Assembly: GCF_017571525.1 (NCBI RefSeq)
Contig: NZ_JAGETY010000019.1
Coordinates: forward strand, 1-64,000
DNA from: Hymenobacter sp. BT559
Lineage (GTDB): Bacteria; Bacteroidota; Bacteroidia; Cytophagales; Hymenobacteraceae
Length of the DNA stretch: 64,000 bases
Direction: 5' to 3'
Part shown: in pieces, positions 49,835 to 58,482 of the stretch
How positions within the stretch are numbered: the first letter of the stretch is position 1
Layout: each line of letters opens with the position of its first letter
The notes under the pieces: model-generated
Seen by the model: only the letters and a program-made list of their open reading frames with translations
Database searches by the model: none
Told to the model about the DNA's origin: nothing
Made by a program: the position numbers and the translations under genes

Positions 49835-49915
49835 GTGCCCCCTTGAGTTTACTCATAGCCTCCGGGCGGGGCTAGCAGGACCTTTGAAGTAGCAATTCAC
49901 CTACTTCATTATCTC

Positions 49916-52126
49916 ATGCAAGCCGAGTACATACCGCCGGGCACTGCCGCAAGCTCGCCCTTGACACAGAAGGGTTTAGCGCCGGCTGTTGATACATTTT
50001 ACTACGACAATAAGATTGTTCGCGACTTCGGCATTGCCACCGTGTTCTGGGGCATTGCCGGCATGATGGTGGGCCTGCTCGCAGCCTTCCAGCTAGCGCA
50101 GCCCGAGGCCAACCTGCACACCTCGTTCACCACCTTCGGCCGCATCCGGCCGCTGCACACCAATGCCGTGATTTTTGCCTTCGTCGGCAACGGCATTTTT
50201 ATGGGTGTGTACTACTCGCTCCAGCGCTTGTGCAAGGCGGCAATGTACTCTAAAGTGCTCAGTCGCGTGCACTTCTGGGGGTGGCAGCTTATCATTTTGA
50301 GCGCGCTCATTTCCTTGCCGCTAGGTTTCACCACCAGCAAAGAATACGCCGAGCTAGAGTGGCCCATCGACATCGCCATCACGCTGGTGTGGGTGGTGTT
50401 TGGGTGGAATATGTTTGGCACCATTGCCCGGCGGCGCGAGCGGCACCTCTACGTGGGTATCTGGTTTTACATCGCCACGCTCATCACGGTGGCCGTGCTG
50501 CACCTCGTCAACTCGGCCGAGGTGCCCGTGAGCTGGATGAAAAGCTACTCGGCCTACGCTGGCGTGCAAGATGCCCTGGTGCAGTGGTGGTACGGCCACA
50601 ACGCGGTAGCCTTCTTCCTCACCACGCCCTACCTCGGGCTGATGTACTACTTCTTGCCCAAGGCAGCGGGTCGGCCGGTGTATTCTTACCGCCTGAGCAT
50701 CATTCACTTCTGGTCGCTCATTTTCATCTACATCTGGGCCGGGCCGCACCACTTGCTGTATACCGCCCTGCCCGACTGGGCCCAGAGCCTGGGCGTGGCC
50801 TTCTCGGTCATGCTGCTTGCGCCGAGTTGGGGCGGCATGATAAATGGCCTGCTCACGCTGCGCGGCGCCTGGGACAAGGTGCGCACCGAGCCAGTGCTCA
50901 AGTTTATGGTGGTGGCCGTGACGGCCTACGGCATGGCCACCTTCGAGGGGCCGATGCTGAGCCTGAAGAACGTGAACGCCATCGCGCACTTTACCGACTG
51001 GATTGTGGCGCACGTGCACGTGGGGGCACTGGGCTGGAACGGGTTCCTGACCTTCGCCATCCTCTACTGGCTGTGGCCGCGCCTCTACCGCACCGAGCTG
51101 TATTCCAAGAAGCTTGCTAACACGCACTTCTGGCTAGGCACCGTGGGCATCCTGGTCTACGCGCTGCCGCTGTACTGGGCCGGCTTCACGCAGGGGCTGA
51201 TGTGGAAGCAGTTTAACGCCGAGGGCATGCTGCAATACCCCAACTTCCTCGAAACGGTGCTGCAAATCGTGCCCATGTACTACCTGCGCGGCATCGGCGG
51301 CACGCTGTACCTGAGCGGCGTTTTCCTGATGGTGTTCAACCTCATCAAGACGGCCCGGGCCGGCACGCTGCTAGCCGCCGAAAAAGCGCAGGCCCCGGCC
51401 CTGGTGCCCGCCGAGCTGGTCGAAGCCCACCAGGGCGGCCACTGGCACCGCTGGATTGAGCGCCGCCCGTTTCAGCTGGCGCTGTGGGCTACGGTGGCCA
51501 TCGCCATCGGCGGGATAGTGGAGATGATTCCGACTTTCCTGGTGAAGTCCAACGTGCCTACCATCGCCTCGGTAAAGCCTTACACGCCGCTGGAGCTGCA
51601 GGGCCGCGACCTCTACATCCGGGAAGGCTGCTCGAACTGCCACACCCAGATGGTGCGCCCGTTCCGCTCCGAAACCGAGCGCTACGGCGAGTACTCCAAG
51701 GCGGGCGAGTTTGTCTACGACCGTCCCTTCCTGTGGGGCAGCAAGCGCACCGGTCCCGATTTGCACCGCGTGGGCGGCAAGTACCCGCACTCGTGGCACT
51801 ACAACCACATGCTGGACCCTACCACCATGTCGCCGGGCTCGATTATGCCGCCCTACCCGTGGCTGTTTGAGAATAAGCTGGATAACAGCACGCTGCCAGC
51901 CAAAATCAGGGTGCTCCAGCGGCTAGGCACGCCTTACCCGCGTGGCTACGACCAGCAGGCCCTAGCCGACGCCCGGCGCCAGGCCGACGGCATTGCCCAG
52001 GACCTGAAAAAGGAAGACATCGAGGTGATGTCGGACAAAGAAATCGTGGCCCTCATTGCCTACCTCCAGCGCCTGGGCACCGACATCAAGGTGAAGCCCG
52101 AGCAAGTGGCTACGGCGGCGCAGTAG
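49916..52126 (+). CDS. ccoNO: Fused cbb3 cytochrome oxidase subunits I and II
   Basis: This 736-residue fusion forms the catalytic core of the cbb3 oxygen reductase. The CcoN part (about 1-480) has some twelve membrane helices, with histidine-bearing segments such as FGRIRPLHTNAVIFAFVGNG, WWYGHNAVAFFLTTPYLG and DWIVAHVHVGALGWNG for haem b and CuB. The CcoO part has one helix (about 522-543) and a periplasmic haem c domain with CSNCH near 572 and Met-containing MLDPTTMSPGSIMPPYPWL. In proteobacteria these are separate genes; the fusion is common in Bacteroidota. The gene is preceded by an FNR-type box and a leader hairpin. Confidence 0.95.
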   Translation: MQAEYIPPGTAASSPLTQKGLAPAVDTFYYDNKIVRDFGIATVFWGIAGMMVGLLAAFQLAQPEANLHTSFTTFGRIRPLHTNAVIFAFVGNGIFMGVYYSLQRLCKAAMYSKVLSRVHFWGWQLIILSALISLPLGFTTSKEYAELEWPIDIAITLVWVVFGWNMFGTIARRRERHLYVGIWFYIATLITVAVLHLVNSAEVPVSWMKSYSAYAGVQDALVQWWYGHNAVAFFLTTPYLGLMYYFLPKAAGRPVYSYRLSIIHFWSLIFIYIWAGPHHLLYTALPDWAQSLGVAFSVMLLAPSWGGMINGLLTLRGAWDKVRTEPVLKFMVVAVTAYGMATFEGPMLSLKNVNAIAHFTDWIVAHVHVGALGWNGFLTFAILYWLWPRLYRTELYSKKLANTHFWLGTVGILVYALPLYWAGFTQGLMWKQFNAEGMLQYPNFLETVLQIVPMYYLRGIGGTLYLSGVFLMVFNLIKTARAGTLLAAEKAQAPALVPAELVEAHQGGHWHRWIERRPFQLALWATVAIAIGGIVEMIPTFLVKSNVPTIASVKPYTPLELQGRDLYIREGCSNCHTQMVRPFRSETERYGEYSKAGEFVYDRPFLWGSKRTGPDLHRVGGKYPHSWHYNHMLDPTTMSPGSIMPPYPWLFENKLDNSTLPAKIRVLQRLGTPYPRGYDQQALADARRQADGIAQDLKKEDIEVMSDKEIVALIAYLQRLGTDIKVKPEQVATAAQ

Positions 52127-52206
52127 CCTGCCAAACCAAACCGGTCAGCCGTCTCCGCGCCGGCTGGCCGGGGCCTGGCTGAGTTCCAACCACACCTTCT
52201 ACTCTC

Positions 52207-52407
52207 ATGGATAAGAACGTTTTGCAATCCATTGCCGGCGTGGAGATATACCCGCTTATCTCGCTGGCCATCTTCTTTCTTTTCTTCCTCGGGCTGCTGC
52301 TCTACGTGGTGCGTGCCAATCGCCAGCACCTGCGCAGCATGAGCGAAATGCCGCTGCTCAGCGACGAGGAAATTCAACAACACCTAAACCACGACGTGAT
52401 ATGCTAA
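52207..52407 (+). CDS. ccoQ: CcoQ-like small subunit of the cbb3 oxidase
   Basis: The 66-residue protein has one membrane helix (about 14-37; LISLAIFFLFFLGLLLYVV) followed by a charged cytoplasmic tail (RANRQHLRSMSEMPLLSDEE). Size, topology and position between ccoNO and ccoP are those of CcoQ/FixQ, which stabilises the complex. Sequence similarity in this family is low, so the call rests mainly on context. Its stop codon overlaps the next start (ATGCTAA). Confidence 0.82.
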   Translation: MDKNVLQSIAGVEIYPLISLAIFFLFFLGLLLYVVRANRQHLRSMSEMPLLSDEEIQQHLNHDVIC

Positions 52408-52745
52408 GCCGCCGCTCCCTCCTGATGACTACCACCGGCCTGCTGCTAGGCTACCTGGCCGCCGCCCAAACCACCGATGCGCCCTCGGCAGCTGCCACCG
52501 CGGCCAACGCCGATATGCTGTCCTGGATGCTGTGCGGCGTGCTGTGCGCCGCGGGCCTGGTGTTTGTGCTCGCCACCATTGCCGTAACTACGGCCGTTGT
52601 CACTAATCGTCCTGAGGCCCCGCAGCCAGCGGTTGCAGAAGCAGTCGCGGCCGTTGAGGCAGCTAGCCCGGCTCCCGAAAGCCAGCCGGCCCTGGCGCCT
52701 GCTGCGGCGCCCCAGCTTGTGGAGGAAGGAGTAGCTACGTGGTAG
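52401..52745 (+). CDS. Unknown small membrane protein in the cbb3 operon
   Basis: This 114-residue protein is unidentified. It has an N-terminal signal or first helix (about 9-22; TTTGLLLGYLAAA), a clear transmembrane helix (about 41-66; WMLCGVLCAAGLVFVLATIAV) and a proline/alanine/glutamate-rich tail (PAVAEAVAAVEAASPAPES). It overlaps ccoQ by seven bases and ccoP by seven bases, so its translation is coupled to both and its product probably belongs to the oxidase or its assembly. Bacteroidota cbb3 operons often carry an extra small membrane protein here, but no named family could be assigned. Confidence 0.75.
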   Translation: MLSRRSLLMTTTGLLLGYLAAAQTTDAPSAAATAANADMLSWMLCGVLCAAGLVFVLATIAVTTAVVTNRPEAPQPAVAEAVAAVEAASPAPESQPALAPAAAPQLVEEGVATW

Positions 52746-53614
52746 CCCGACCCTTCTTGTGGCGTGCGGCGCTGCTGGGCGCGGTGCTGCTGCAGGCTGG
52801 CGCGGCCGCAGCCCAACAGGCTGCCCCGGCGCCACCCCTGGCCGCCAGCAGCCAAACGCTCGTGCTTTGGTTCTTGCTGGCTACCCTGGCGCTGGTAGTT
52901 ACTGTGTTTGTGCTGGTAGTTAGTTTGATAGTTATTAAGATGCAGCCGCTGCTGCGCCAACTCTACGCCCGCCCCACGGTGCACAATACCTGGAGCGGCA
53001 AAGTGCTAGGGCTGTTCGTGGGCGACAACCGCCTCGTGACCGGCGAGAACCGCGACGAGCTCATGGGCCACGAGTACGATGGCATTGCCGAATACGACAA
53101 CGACCTGCCGCCGTGGTGGAAGTATAGCTTCGTCGGCACGGTGATTTTTGCCATCGGCTACTTTGGCTACTACCAGGTGGCCAAGGCCGGCCCTAATAGC
53201 CACGACGAGTACGAAACCGAGATGCGCCAGGCCACGCTGCTCGTCTCGGCCGATGCCGACGACCCCAACAAGCTCACGACCTACACGGCCCTCGGCACCC
53301 CGGCCGACCTGAGCGCCGGCAAAGGAATTTTTGTCACCAACTGCGCGCCCTGCCACGGCCCCAACGCCGAGGGCAAAGTAGGCCCCAACCTCACCGACGA
53401 GTACTGGCTGCATGGCGGCGAAATCAACCACGTGTACAAAACCATCAAGTTTGGCGTGCAGGGCAAGGGTATGGTAGCCTGGAAGGGCAAGCTCTCGGGC
53501 AAGCAAATACTCCAGGTAGCCTCCTACGTGCAGTCGCTGCAAGGCTCGAAGCCCGCCGGCGCCAAGGAGCCGCAGGGCGAAAAGGAAACTATTAAGCCCC
53601 TGGCGGCAAAATAA
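52739..53614 (+). CDS. ccoP: cbb3 oxidase cytochrome c subunit CcoP, single haem
   Basis: CcoP passes electrons from cytochrome c to CcoO/CcoN. The 291-residue protein has a signal-like N-terminus, a long membrane helix (about 41-68), a conserved amphipathic segment (DGIAEYDNDLPPWWKYSF) and a further helix (about 129-147), then one cytochrome c domain. That domain has CAPCH near residue 202 and a candidate Met ligand in GKGMVAWKGKLS. Proteobacterial CcoP normally has two haem c motifs; only one exists here. The GTG start at 52739 overlaps the previous gene. Confidence 0.92.
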   Translation: MVARPFLWRAALLGAVLLQAGAAAAQQAAPAPPLAASSQTLVLWFLLATLALVVTVFVLVVSLIVIKMQPLLRQLYARPTVHNTWSGKVLGLFVGDNRLVTGENRDELMGHEYDGIAEYDNDLPPWWKYSFVGTVIFAIGYFGYYQVAKAGPNSHDEYETEMRQATLLVSADADDPNKLTTYTALGTPADLSAGKGIFVTNCAPCHGPNAEGKVGPNLTDEYWLHGGEINHVYKTIKFGVQGKGMVAWKGKLSGKQILQVASYVQSLQGSKPAGAKEPQGEKETIKPLAAK

Positions 53615-53699
53615 TTATCCCAAAACCGGTCGGCCGCGCCGCCAGCGTCACACCGGCCTATCCAGTTGCTTATCAACACCTGGCTACTTACTAACAACA

Positions 53700-53728
53700 A
53701 CCAGTCGGCTGGTTTTCAGCCGGCTGGT
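53700..53728 (+). other. Hairpin in the ccoP-ccoG gap
   Basis: An 11-bp stem with one G-U pair (ACCAGTCGGCT with AGCCGGCTGGT) lies 20 bases before the ccoG start codon, in a 133-base gap. There is no T-run, so it is more likely an mRNA processing or stabilising element than a terminator. Confidence 0.4.
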
Positions 53729-53747
53729 CAGGTGCTCCTACTATCCC

Positions 53748-55157
53748 ATGTCCACCACTCAGTATAAACCCAACGAGGACTTCCGCAACTCTATCGCCAC
53801 GGTAGATGCGGCGGGCAAGCGCGTGTGGCTGTACCCCAAGCGCCCTAGCGGCAGCCTGTACCGCGCCCGCAAGTGGCTGAGCTATGGGCTGCTAGGGCTG
53901 CTATTTGCCGGGCCGTGGCTGCGCCTCCACGACCTGCCCGTGCTGATGCTGAACCTGCCCGCGCGCAAGTTTATCATCTTCGGCCAGATTTTCTGGCCCC
54001 AGGATTTCTTTATCCTGCTGGTGGGGGCGCTGGCGTTCCTGCTGTTCGTCATCCTCTTCACGGTGGTGTACGGCCGCGCTTTTTGTGGCTGGGTGTGCCC
54101 GCAAACCATCTTCCTGGAAATGGTTTTCCGCCGCATCGAGTACTGGCTCGAAGGCGACGCACCCCAGCAGAAAGCCCTCGACCGCCGCGAGCTGGACTGG
54201 GACAAGCTCTGGCGCAAAACCACCAAGCATGCGCTGTTTCTGGTCATTTCCTTCCTGATTGCCAATACTTTCCTGGCCTACATCATCGGCTCCGATGAGC
54301 TGGTCAAAATCGTGGCTGATGCGCCCACGGCCCACCTGGGGGGGCTAGCCGCTATGGTGCTGTTCACCGGGGTTTTTTACGCCGTGTTCGCGCGGTTTCG
54401 CGAGCAGGTGTGCACTATTGCCTGCCCCTACGGCCGCCTGCAAGGCGTGATGCTCGACCGCGACAGCGTGGTAGTGGCCTACGACTACCAGCGTGGCGAG
54501 CCCCGCGCCAAGCTGCGCAAAAACCAGGCGCGCACCGCCGGCGACTGCATCGACTGCCACCAGTGCGTGCAGGTGTGCCCCACCGGCATCGACATCCGCA
54601 ACGGCGCCCAGCAGCTCGAATGCACCAACTGCACGGCCTGCATCGACGCCTGCAACAACATTATGGCGATGCTCGACCAGCCGCCGGGCCTCATCCGGCA
54701 CGCCTCCGAAAACAGCATTGCCACCGGCACCCGCCTGCGCTTCACCGGGCGCATGAAGGCCGTGTCGGGGGCGCTTGTGCTGCTGCTGGCGGGCCTCGCC
54801 TTCCTGCTAGCCTCGCGCTCCAACGTGGAGGCCACGGTGCTGCGCACGCCGGGCCAGCTCTTCCAGAAAACCACCCACGGCACCATTACTAACCTCTACA
54901 ATATCTCGGTCATCAACAAAACCAATCGGCCCTATCCCATCACCCTCAGGGTGTTGGAGCCGGCGGGCGGCGCCATTGCGCTGGTTGGCGCCGAGGGCCT
55001 GAAGCTGCCCGCCCAGGGCATTGCCGAGGGCGTATTTTTTGCCGAGCTGCCCCGCACCGCGCTGCACATGACCAACCAGAAAATCCGCATCGGCGTGTTC
55101 AGCGGCGACCAGCTTATTACCGAAACCAAGACCAAATTCCTGGGGCCTATCCAGTAA
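53748..55157 (+). CDS. ccoG: cbb3 oxidase accessory protein CcoG
   Basis: CcoG is a membrane-bound iron-sulfur protein that reduces Cu(II) for cbb3 oxidase assembly. The 469-residue protein has membrane helices near 43-60, 85-110, 160-180, 198-215 and 335-352. It has the cysteine motifs FCGWVCPQTIFLEM and CTIACPYGRLQG, and two 4Fe-4S clusters CIDCHQCVQVCP and CTNCTACIDACN (about 265-305). A C-terminal Ig-like FixG domain (about 360-469) follows. All ligands are intact. It follows ccoP and precedes ccoH in the usual order. Confidence 0.95.
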   Translation: MSTTQYKPNEDFRNSIATVDAAGKRVWLYPKRPSGSLYRARKWLSYGLLGLLFAGPWLRLHDLPVLMLNLPARKFIIFGQIFWPQDFFILLVGALAFLLFVILFTVVYGRAFCGWVCPQTIFLEMVFRRIEYWLEGDAPQQKALDRRELDWDKLWRKTTKHALFLVISFLIANTFLAYIIGSDELVKIVADAPTAHLGGLAAMVLFTGVFYAVFARFREQVCTIACPYGRLQGVMLDRDSVVVAYDYQRGEPRAKLRKNQARTAGDCIDCHQCVQVCPTGIDIRNGAQQLECTNCTACIDACNNIMAMLDQPPGLIRHASENSIATGTRLRFTGRMKAVSGALVLLLAGLAFLLASRSNVEATVLRTPGQLFQKTTHGTITNLYNISVINKTNRPYPITLRVLEPAGGAIALVGAEGLKLPAQGIAEGVFFAELPRTALHMTNQKIRIGVFSGDQLITETKTKFLGPIQ

Positions 55158-55192
55158 CCACCGGTCCCTGTTTCCCGGTCCCAACTAGCTAC

Positions 55193-55657
55193 ATGATGCC
55201 TACTCAACGCACCCTTTGGCCCTACGCCATCATTGCCACGTTCGTGCTCTTTGCGGGCTACATCGGCTTCATGGTGCAGCGGGCCATGCGCACCACCGTC
55301 GACCTGGTAAGCCCCGACTACTACCAGCAGGAGCTGCGCTACCAGCAGCGCATGGAGTCGGTAGCGCGCACCGCCGCGCTGCCCGCGCCGGTGCAAGTGC
55401 AGTATGAGCCAGCCCGCCAGCGCCTTACCCTCACGCTACCGCCCGCTTTGGCCGGCCAGCCGGTGCGGGGCCAGGTGCATTTCTTCCGCCCTTCCGACCA
55501 AAAGCTGGATTTCACGCTGCCTTTTGCCCCTAGCGGCGAGCGCCCCGCGCAGCAGCTCAGCACCAGCCGCCTGCAAGCCGGCTACTGGCGGCTGCGGCTC
55601 GATTTTGAGGCCGGCGGCCAGCAGTATTTCCTTGAAAAAGAGCTTTCTATTAACTAA
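55193..55657 (+). CDS. ccoH: FixH/CcoH family assembly protein
   Basis: The 154-residue protein has an N-terminal membrane helix (about 8-30) followed by a periplasmic beta-rich domain. MRTTVDLVSPDYYQQELRYQ is the typical FixH motif, where the Y-x-x-E/Q-x-x-Y segment meets the oxidase. GYWRLRLDFEAGGQQYFLEKE ends the domain. FixH/CcoH helps assembly of the cbb3 complex. It sits between ccoG and a SafE-like gene, the next start following after two bases. Confidence 0.9.
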   Translation: MMPTQRTLWPYAIIATFVLFAGYIGFMVQRAMRTTVDLVSPDYYQQELRYQQRMESVARTAALPAPVQVQYEPARQRLTLTLPPALAGQPVRGQVHFFRPSDQKLDFTLPFAPSGERPAQQLSTSRLQAGYWRLRLDFEAGGQQYFLEKELSIN

Positions 55658-55659
55658 GA

Positions 55660-56412
55660 ATGGCTATGCTATGGGCTGGTTTTCTATTTGGGCTGCTAGG
55701 TAGCTTTCACTGCGTGGGCATGTGCGGCGCCATTGCCCTGGCGCTACCCGGCGCCGGGGGGGCTAGCTGGCGCTACGTGGCCGGCCGTGTGCTCTACAAC
55801 CTGGGCCGCCTCACCACCTACGCCGCCCTGGGCGCGGCGGCCGGCCTGCTGGGCCAAAGCCTGCGCCTGGCCGGCTGGCAGCAAAGCCTGTCGCTGCTCT
55901 CGGGTGGGCTGATTTTGCTGCTGGTGGCGGTGCCCGAGCGCTACCTGGGCGGGGCCGCCAGTATGCTGGGCCTAGCCGGGCTGCTGGGCCAGGTGAAAAG
56001 CAAGCTCGTCTACTTCTACGCGCGGCCTTCGCTAGGGGCCTTTTACACAACCGGTTTGCTTAATGGCCTGCTGCCTTGCGGGCTTGTGTACCTGGCACTG
56101 GCGGGTGCCCTTAGCGCGCCCGGCGTGGCAGGGGCCGCCGGCTACATGGCGCTGTTTGGCCTGGGCACGCTGCCGCTCATGCTGGGCTTGTCGCTCACGG
56201 GGCGGCTGGTGCCGGGCGCCTGGCGCGGGCGCATGCGCCGGGCAGTGCCGGTGCTGGCTACCGTGCTGGCGGGGCTATTCATTGTGCGCGGACTAGGGCT
56301 GGGCATTCCTTACCTCAGCCCTCGGCTGGGCCGCGTGGCGACTGGGCCCAAGGCCGGGGCGCCTCCGCCCGCTACGGTGCGCTACTGCCACGGCCCAGTG
56401 GCCGCGCAGTAG
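55660..56412 (+). CDS. Sulfite exporter TauE/SafE-like membrane protein of the cco cluster
   Basis: The 250-residue protein has about six membrane helices. The N-terminal motif GSFHCVGMCGAIALALPG has the paired cysteines and histidine typical of the PF13386-type family (also called CcoS2/DsbD-like 'SafE' proteins next to cbb3 genes). Further conserved parts are GRVLYNLGRLTTYAALG and FYTTGLLNGLLPCGLVYLAL, with another cysteine. The family name suggests sulfite export, but in cbb3 clusters it is thought to handle copper or thiols for oxidase assembly. It starts two bases after ccoH and is translationally coupled to it. Confidence 0.85.
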   Translation: MAMLWAGFLFGLLGSFHCVGMCGAIALALPGAGGASWRYVAGRVLYNLGRLTTYAALGAAAGLLGQSLRLAGWQQSLSLLSGGLILLLVAVPERYLGGAASMLGLAGLLGQVKSKLVYFYARPSLGAFYTTGLLNGLLPCGLVYLALAGALSAPGVAGAAGYMALFGLGTLPLMLGLSLTGRLVPGAWRGRMRRAVPVLATVLAGLFIVRGLGLGIPYLSPRLGRVATGPKAGAPPPATVRYCHGPVAAQ

Positions 56413-56482
56413 CCCAGCTATCAGGCAACTATTTGTAAAAGAGATTATAAACCTCATCGCTCCATCCTCATTCCCTGCCGCC

Positions 56483-57391
56483 ATGCAAACCATTCTGGTG
56501 CCCATCGATTTTTCAGCGGCTGCCGAAAATGCCCTGGTCTACGCCAATAAGCTAGCTGTACGCCTGCCCGCCGAAATCGTGCTCGTGTACGCCAATACCG
56601 GCCCCACCCTCACTACCGATAGCCGCGCCACCCTGCTGCGCAGCCTCACCGCCCTGGCCGAGCGCCTGCGCTACCAGCAGCTTACCCGCCAGGATGGCCG
56701 CCGCATCAACTATCATTTTCACCTCTCGGCCGAGCCCCTGGCCGACTGCCTCGAAGTGCTGGTGGCCGGCTACCGCGCCGCGCTGGTGGTGGCGGGCCTC
56801 ACCCTCACCGACTGCGCCACAGTTACGGCGGCCGGCGCACCGCTCAACTTGCTGCCCGAGCGCGTGAGCTGCCCCGTGCTGCTGGTGCCGCCCGGCCGCC
56901 AAGAGCTGCCTGGCCGCCTAGTGGTAGCCGGCGATTTTGCCCGACTCGGCTCGGCGCAGCTGACGCCGCTGGCGGCCCTGGGCCGCACCACGGCCGCGCA
57001 CTTCGACCTGGTGCAGTTTTACCCGGAAGCACTCGGCGACAGCGCTGCCAGCAAGCAGGTGCTGGCGCTCAGCAAGAGCCTGCAAGCGGCTCAGCAGTAC
57101 CTGCCTAATTCGGATACGCACCTGCTGCCCGACGACGATGCGCTGGAGGGCCTCAGCGAGTTTTGCGAGCGCCAGCAGGCGCAGCTGCTGGTGCTGGGCA
57201 CGGCCGATGGATGCCTGGTGCGGCGTTTTTTCAACCCACACTACCGGCGCACCAACGCCTACCACCTGCGCATTCCGGCCCTGCTGTTGCCCACCAGCAC
57301 CCTGCCTACGGCGGCGTGCTGCGCCAGCTGCGGCCTGCGCCAAGCGGCCGAGGCGCGGCTCATGGCGCGGGTATCGACGGTGACGTTTTAA
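56483..57391 (+). CDS. Universal stress protein, tandem domain
   Basis: The 302-residue protein consists of two UspA-like folds (about 1-140 and 150-275). The first opens with TILVPIDFSAAAENALVYAN; the second ends with LLVLGTADGCLVRRFFNPH, similar to the usual GTHG-G-ll-GS nucleotide loop but degenerate. Such proteins commonly accompany oxygen-limitation regulons, in which FNR-type regulators activate them. It lies directly between the cco cluster and hemF, which supports a role in the same low-oxygen response. A terminal stretch with two cysteines (CCASC) is unusual. Confidence 0.85.
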   Translation: MQTILVPIDFSAAAENALVYANKLAVRLPAEIVLVYANTGPTLTTDSRATLLRSLTALAERLRYQQLTRQDGRRINYHFHLSAEPLADCLEVLVAGYRAALVVAGLTLTDCATVTAAGAPLNLLPERVSCPVLLVPPGRQELPGRLVVAGDFARLGSAQLTPLAALGRTTAAHFDLVQFYPEALGDSAASKQVLALSKSLQAAQQYLPNSDTHLLPDDDALEGLSEFCERQQAQLLVLGTADGCLVRRFFNPHYRRTNAYHLRIPALLLPTSTLPTAACCASCGLRQAAEARLMARVSTVTF

Positions 57392-57397
57392 CGGATA

Positions 57398-58351
57398 ATG
57401 AATTCTTTATTTTCTCAACCTATGTTAGCTGCTACTGCCCAACCGACGGCCCTAGGAACCCGCACCACCGTCGAAAACTGGATGCGCGATTTTCAGGACT
57501 GGCTGTGCCGCCAGCTCGAAACTGCCGATGGCCGGGCCACTTTTCACGAAGACTTGTGGCAGCATGCCGGCGGCGGGGGTGGCCGCACGCGCGTCATCAC
57601 GGGCGGGGCAGTGCTCGAAAAAGGCGGCGTCAACTTCTCAGCCGTGTGGGGCGAGCTGAGCTCGGCCGCCGCTACCCAGCTGCTCCTGCCCGACTCAGGC
57701 TACTTCGCCACCGGCGTGAGTGTGGTGCAGCACCCGCGCAGCCCCAAGGTGCCCATCTCGCACATGAACGTGCGCTACTTTGAAGCCGCCAACGGCGAGG
57801 CGTGGTTTGGCGGTGGTCTCGACTTAACACCCATTTACGTGGATGTGGCGCAGACGCGCTGGTTTCATGAGCAGATAGCTGAGGTCTGCAACCGCCAAGA
57901 TGCCAGCTACTATCCGCGCTTCAAACAGTGGGCCGATGAGTACTTCTACCTGCCGCACCGGCAGGAAACGCGCGGGGTAGGGGGCATCTTCTTCGATAGG
58001 CTGACGGTGGGCAAAGACGGCGACTTTGACGAGCTATTTGCGTTTGTGCAAGACGTGGGCGAGGTCTACGGCCGTACCTATTCGGCCATTATGCGCCAAA
58101 ACCGCAATCTGTCTTTCAGCGTGGACGAAAAACAGTGGCAACTAGCCCGCCGCGGCCGCTACGCTGAGTTCAACCTGGCCATCGACCGGGGCACCCGCTT
58201 TGGCCTCGAAACCGGCGGCCGCACCGAGAGCATCCTGATGAGCCTGCCGCCCCAGGCCGACTGGCACTACAACCTGGTGCCCGAGCCCGACTCGGCCGAG
58301 GCCGCCACGCAAAGCTGGTTGCGCCAGGGCGTCGATTGGCTGAGCATGTAG
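57398..58351 (+). CDS. hemF: Oxygen-dependent coproporphyrinogen III oxidase
   Basis: HemF oxidatively decarboxylates coproporphyrinogen III to protoporphyrinogen IX in haem synthesis, using O2. The 317-residue protein has complete family motifs: LEKGGVNFSAVWGEL, YFATGVSVVQHPRSPKVPISHMNVRYFE (in two stretches), WFGGGLDLTPIY, FKQWADEYFYLPHRQETRGVGGIFFD and EFNLAIDRGTRFGLETGGRTESILMSLPP. It lies six bases after the universal stress gene and downstream of the cbb3 genes, linking haem supply to oxidase production. Confidence 0.95.
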   Translation: MNSLFSQPMLAATAQPTALGTRTTVENWMRDFQDWLCRQLETADGRATFHEDLWQHAGGGGGRTRVITGGAVLEKGGVNFSAVWGELSSAAATQLLLPDSGYFATGVSVVQHPRSPKVPISHMNVRYFEAANGEAWFGGGLDLTPIYVDVAQTRWFHEQIAEVCNRQDASYYPRFKQWADEYFYLPHRQETRGVGGIFFDRLTVGKDGDFDELFAFVQDVGEVYGRTYSAIMRQNRNLSFSVDEKQWQLARRGRYAEFNLAIDRGTRFGLETGGRTESILMSLPPQADWHYNLVPEPDSAEAATQSWLRQGVDWLSM

Positions 58352-58482
58352 GTGGGTGCCCTAGCGCGGGCAAGCAGGCGGCACGTGGTAGTAAGTAAGG
58401 CGGCCATTCCTTTACTTTGCGGCGTTCGCGGTGAGTTAGCGCCGCTAGCCTGCCTTTAGTAAGTTTCGTCCCTCCCTGCCCT

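Noticed and set aside
50281..51120. 279-codon open frame in another frame of ccoNO, and a 257-codon antisense frame
   Set aside because: Both are shadows of the fused oxidase gene. They are His/Arg/Ala-rich with no domain.
53663..53675. Third FNR-type box near ccoG (GTTGCTTATCAAC)
   Set aside because: The half-sites are one base too close and lack the TTGA[TC] form, so it does not match the two clear boxes.
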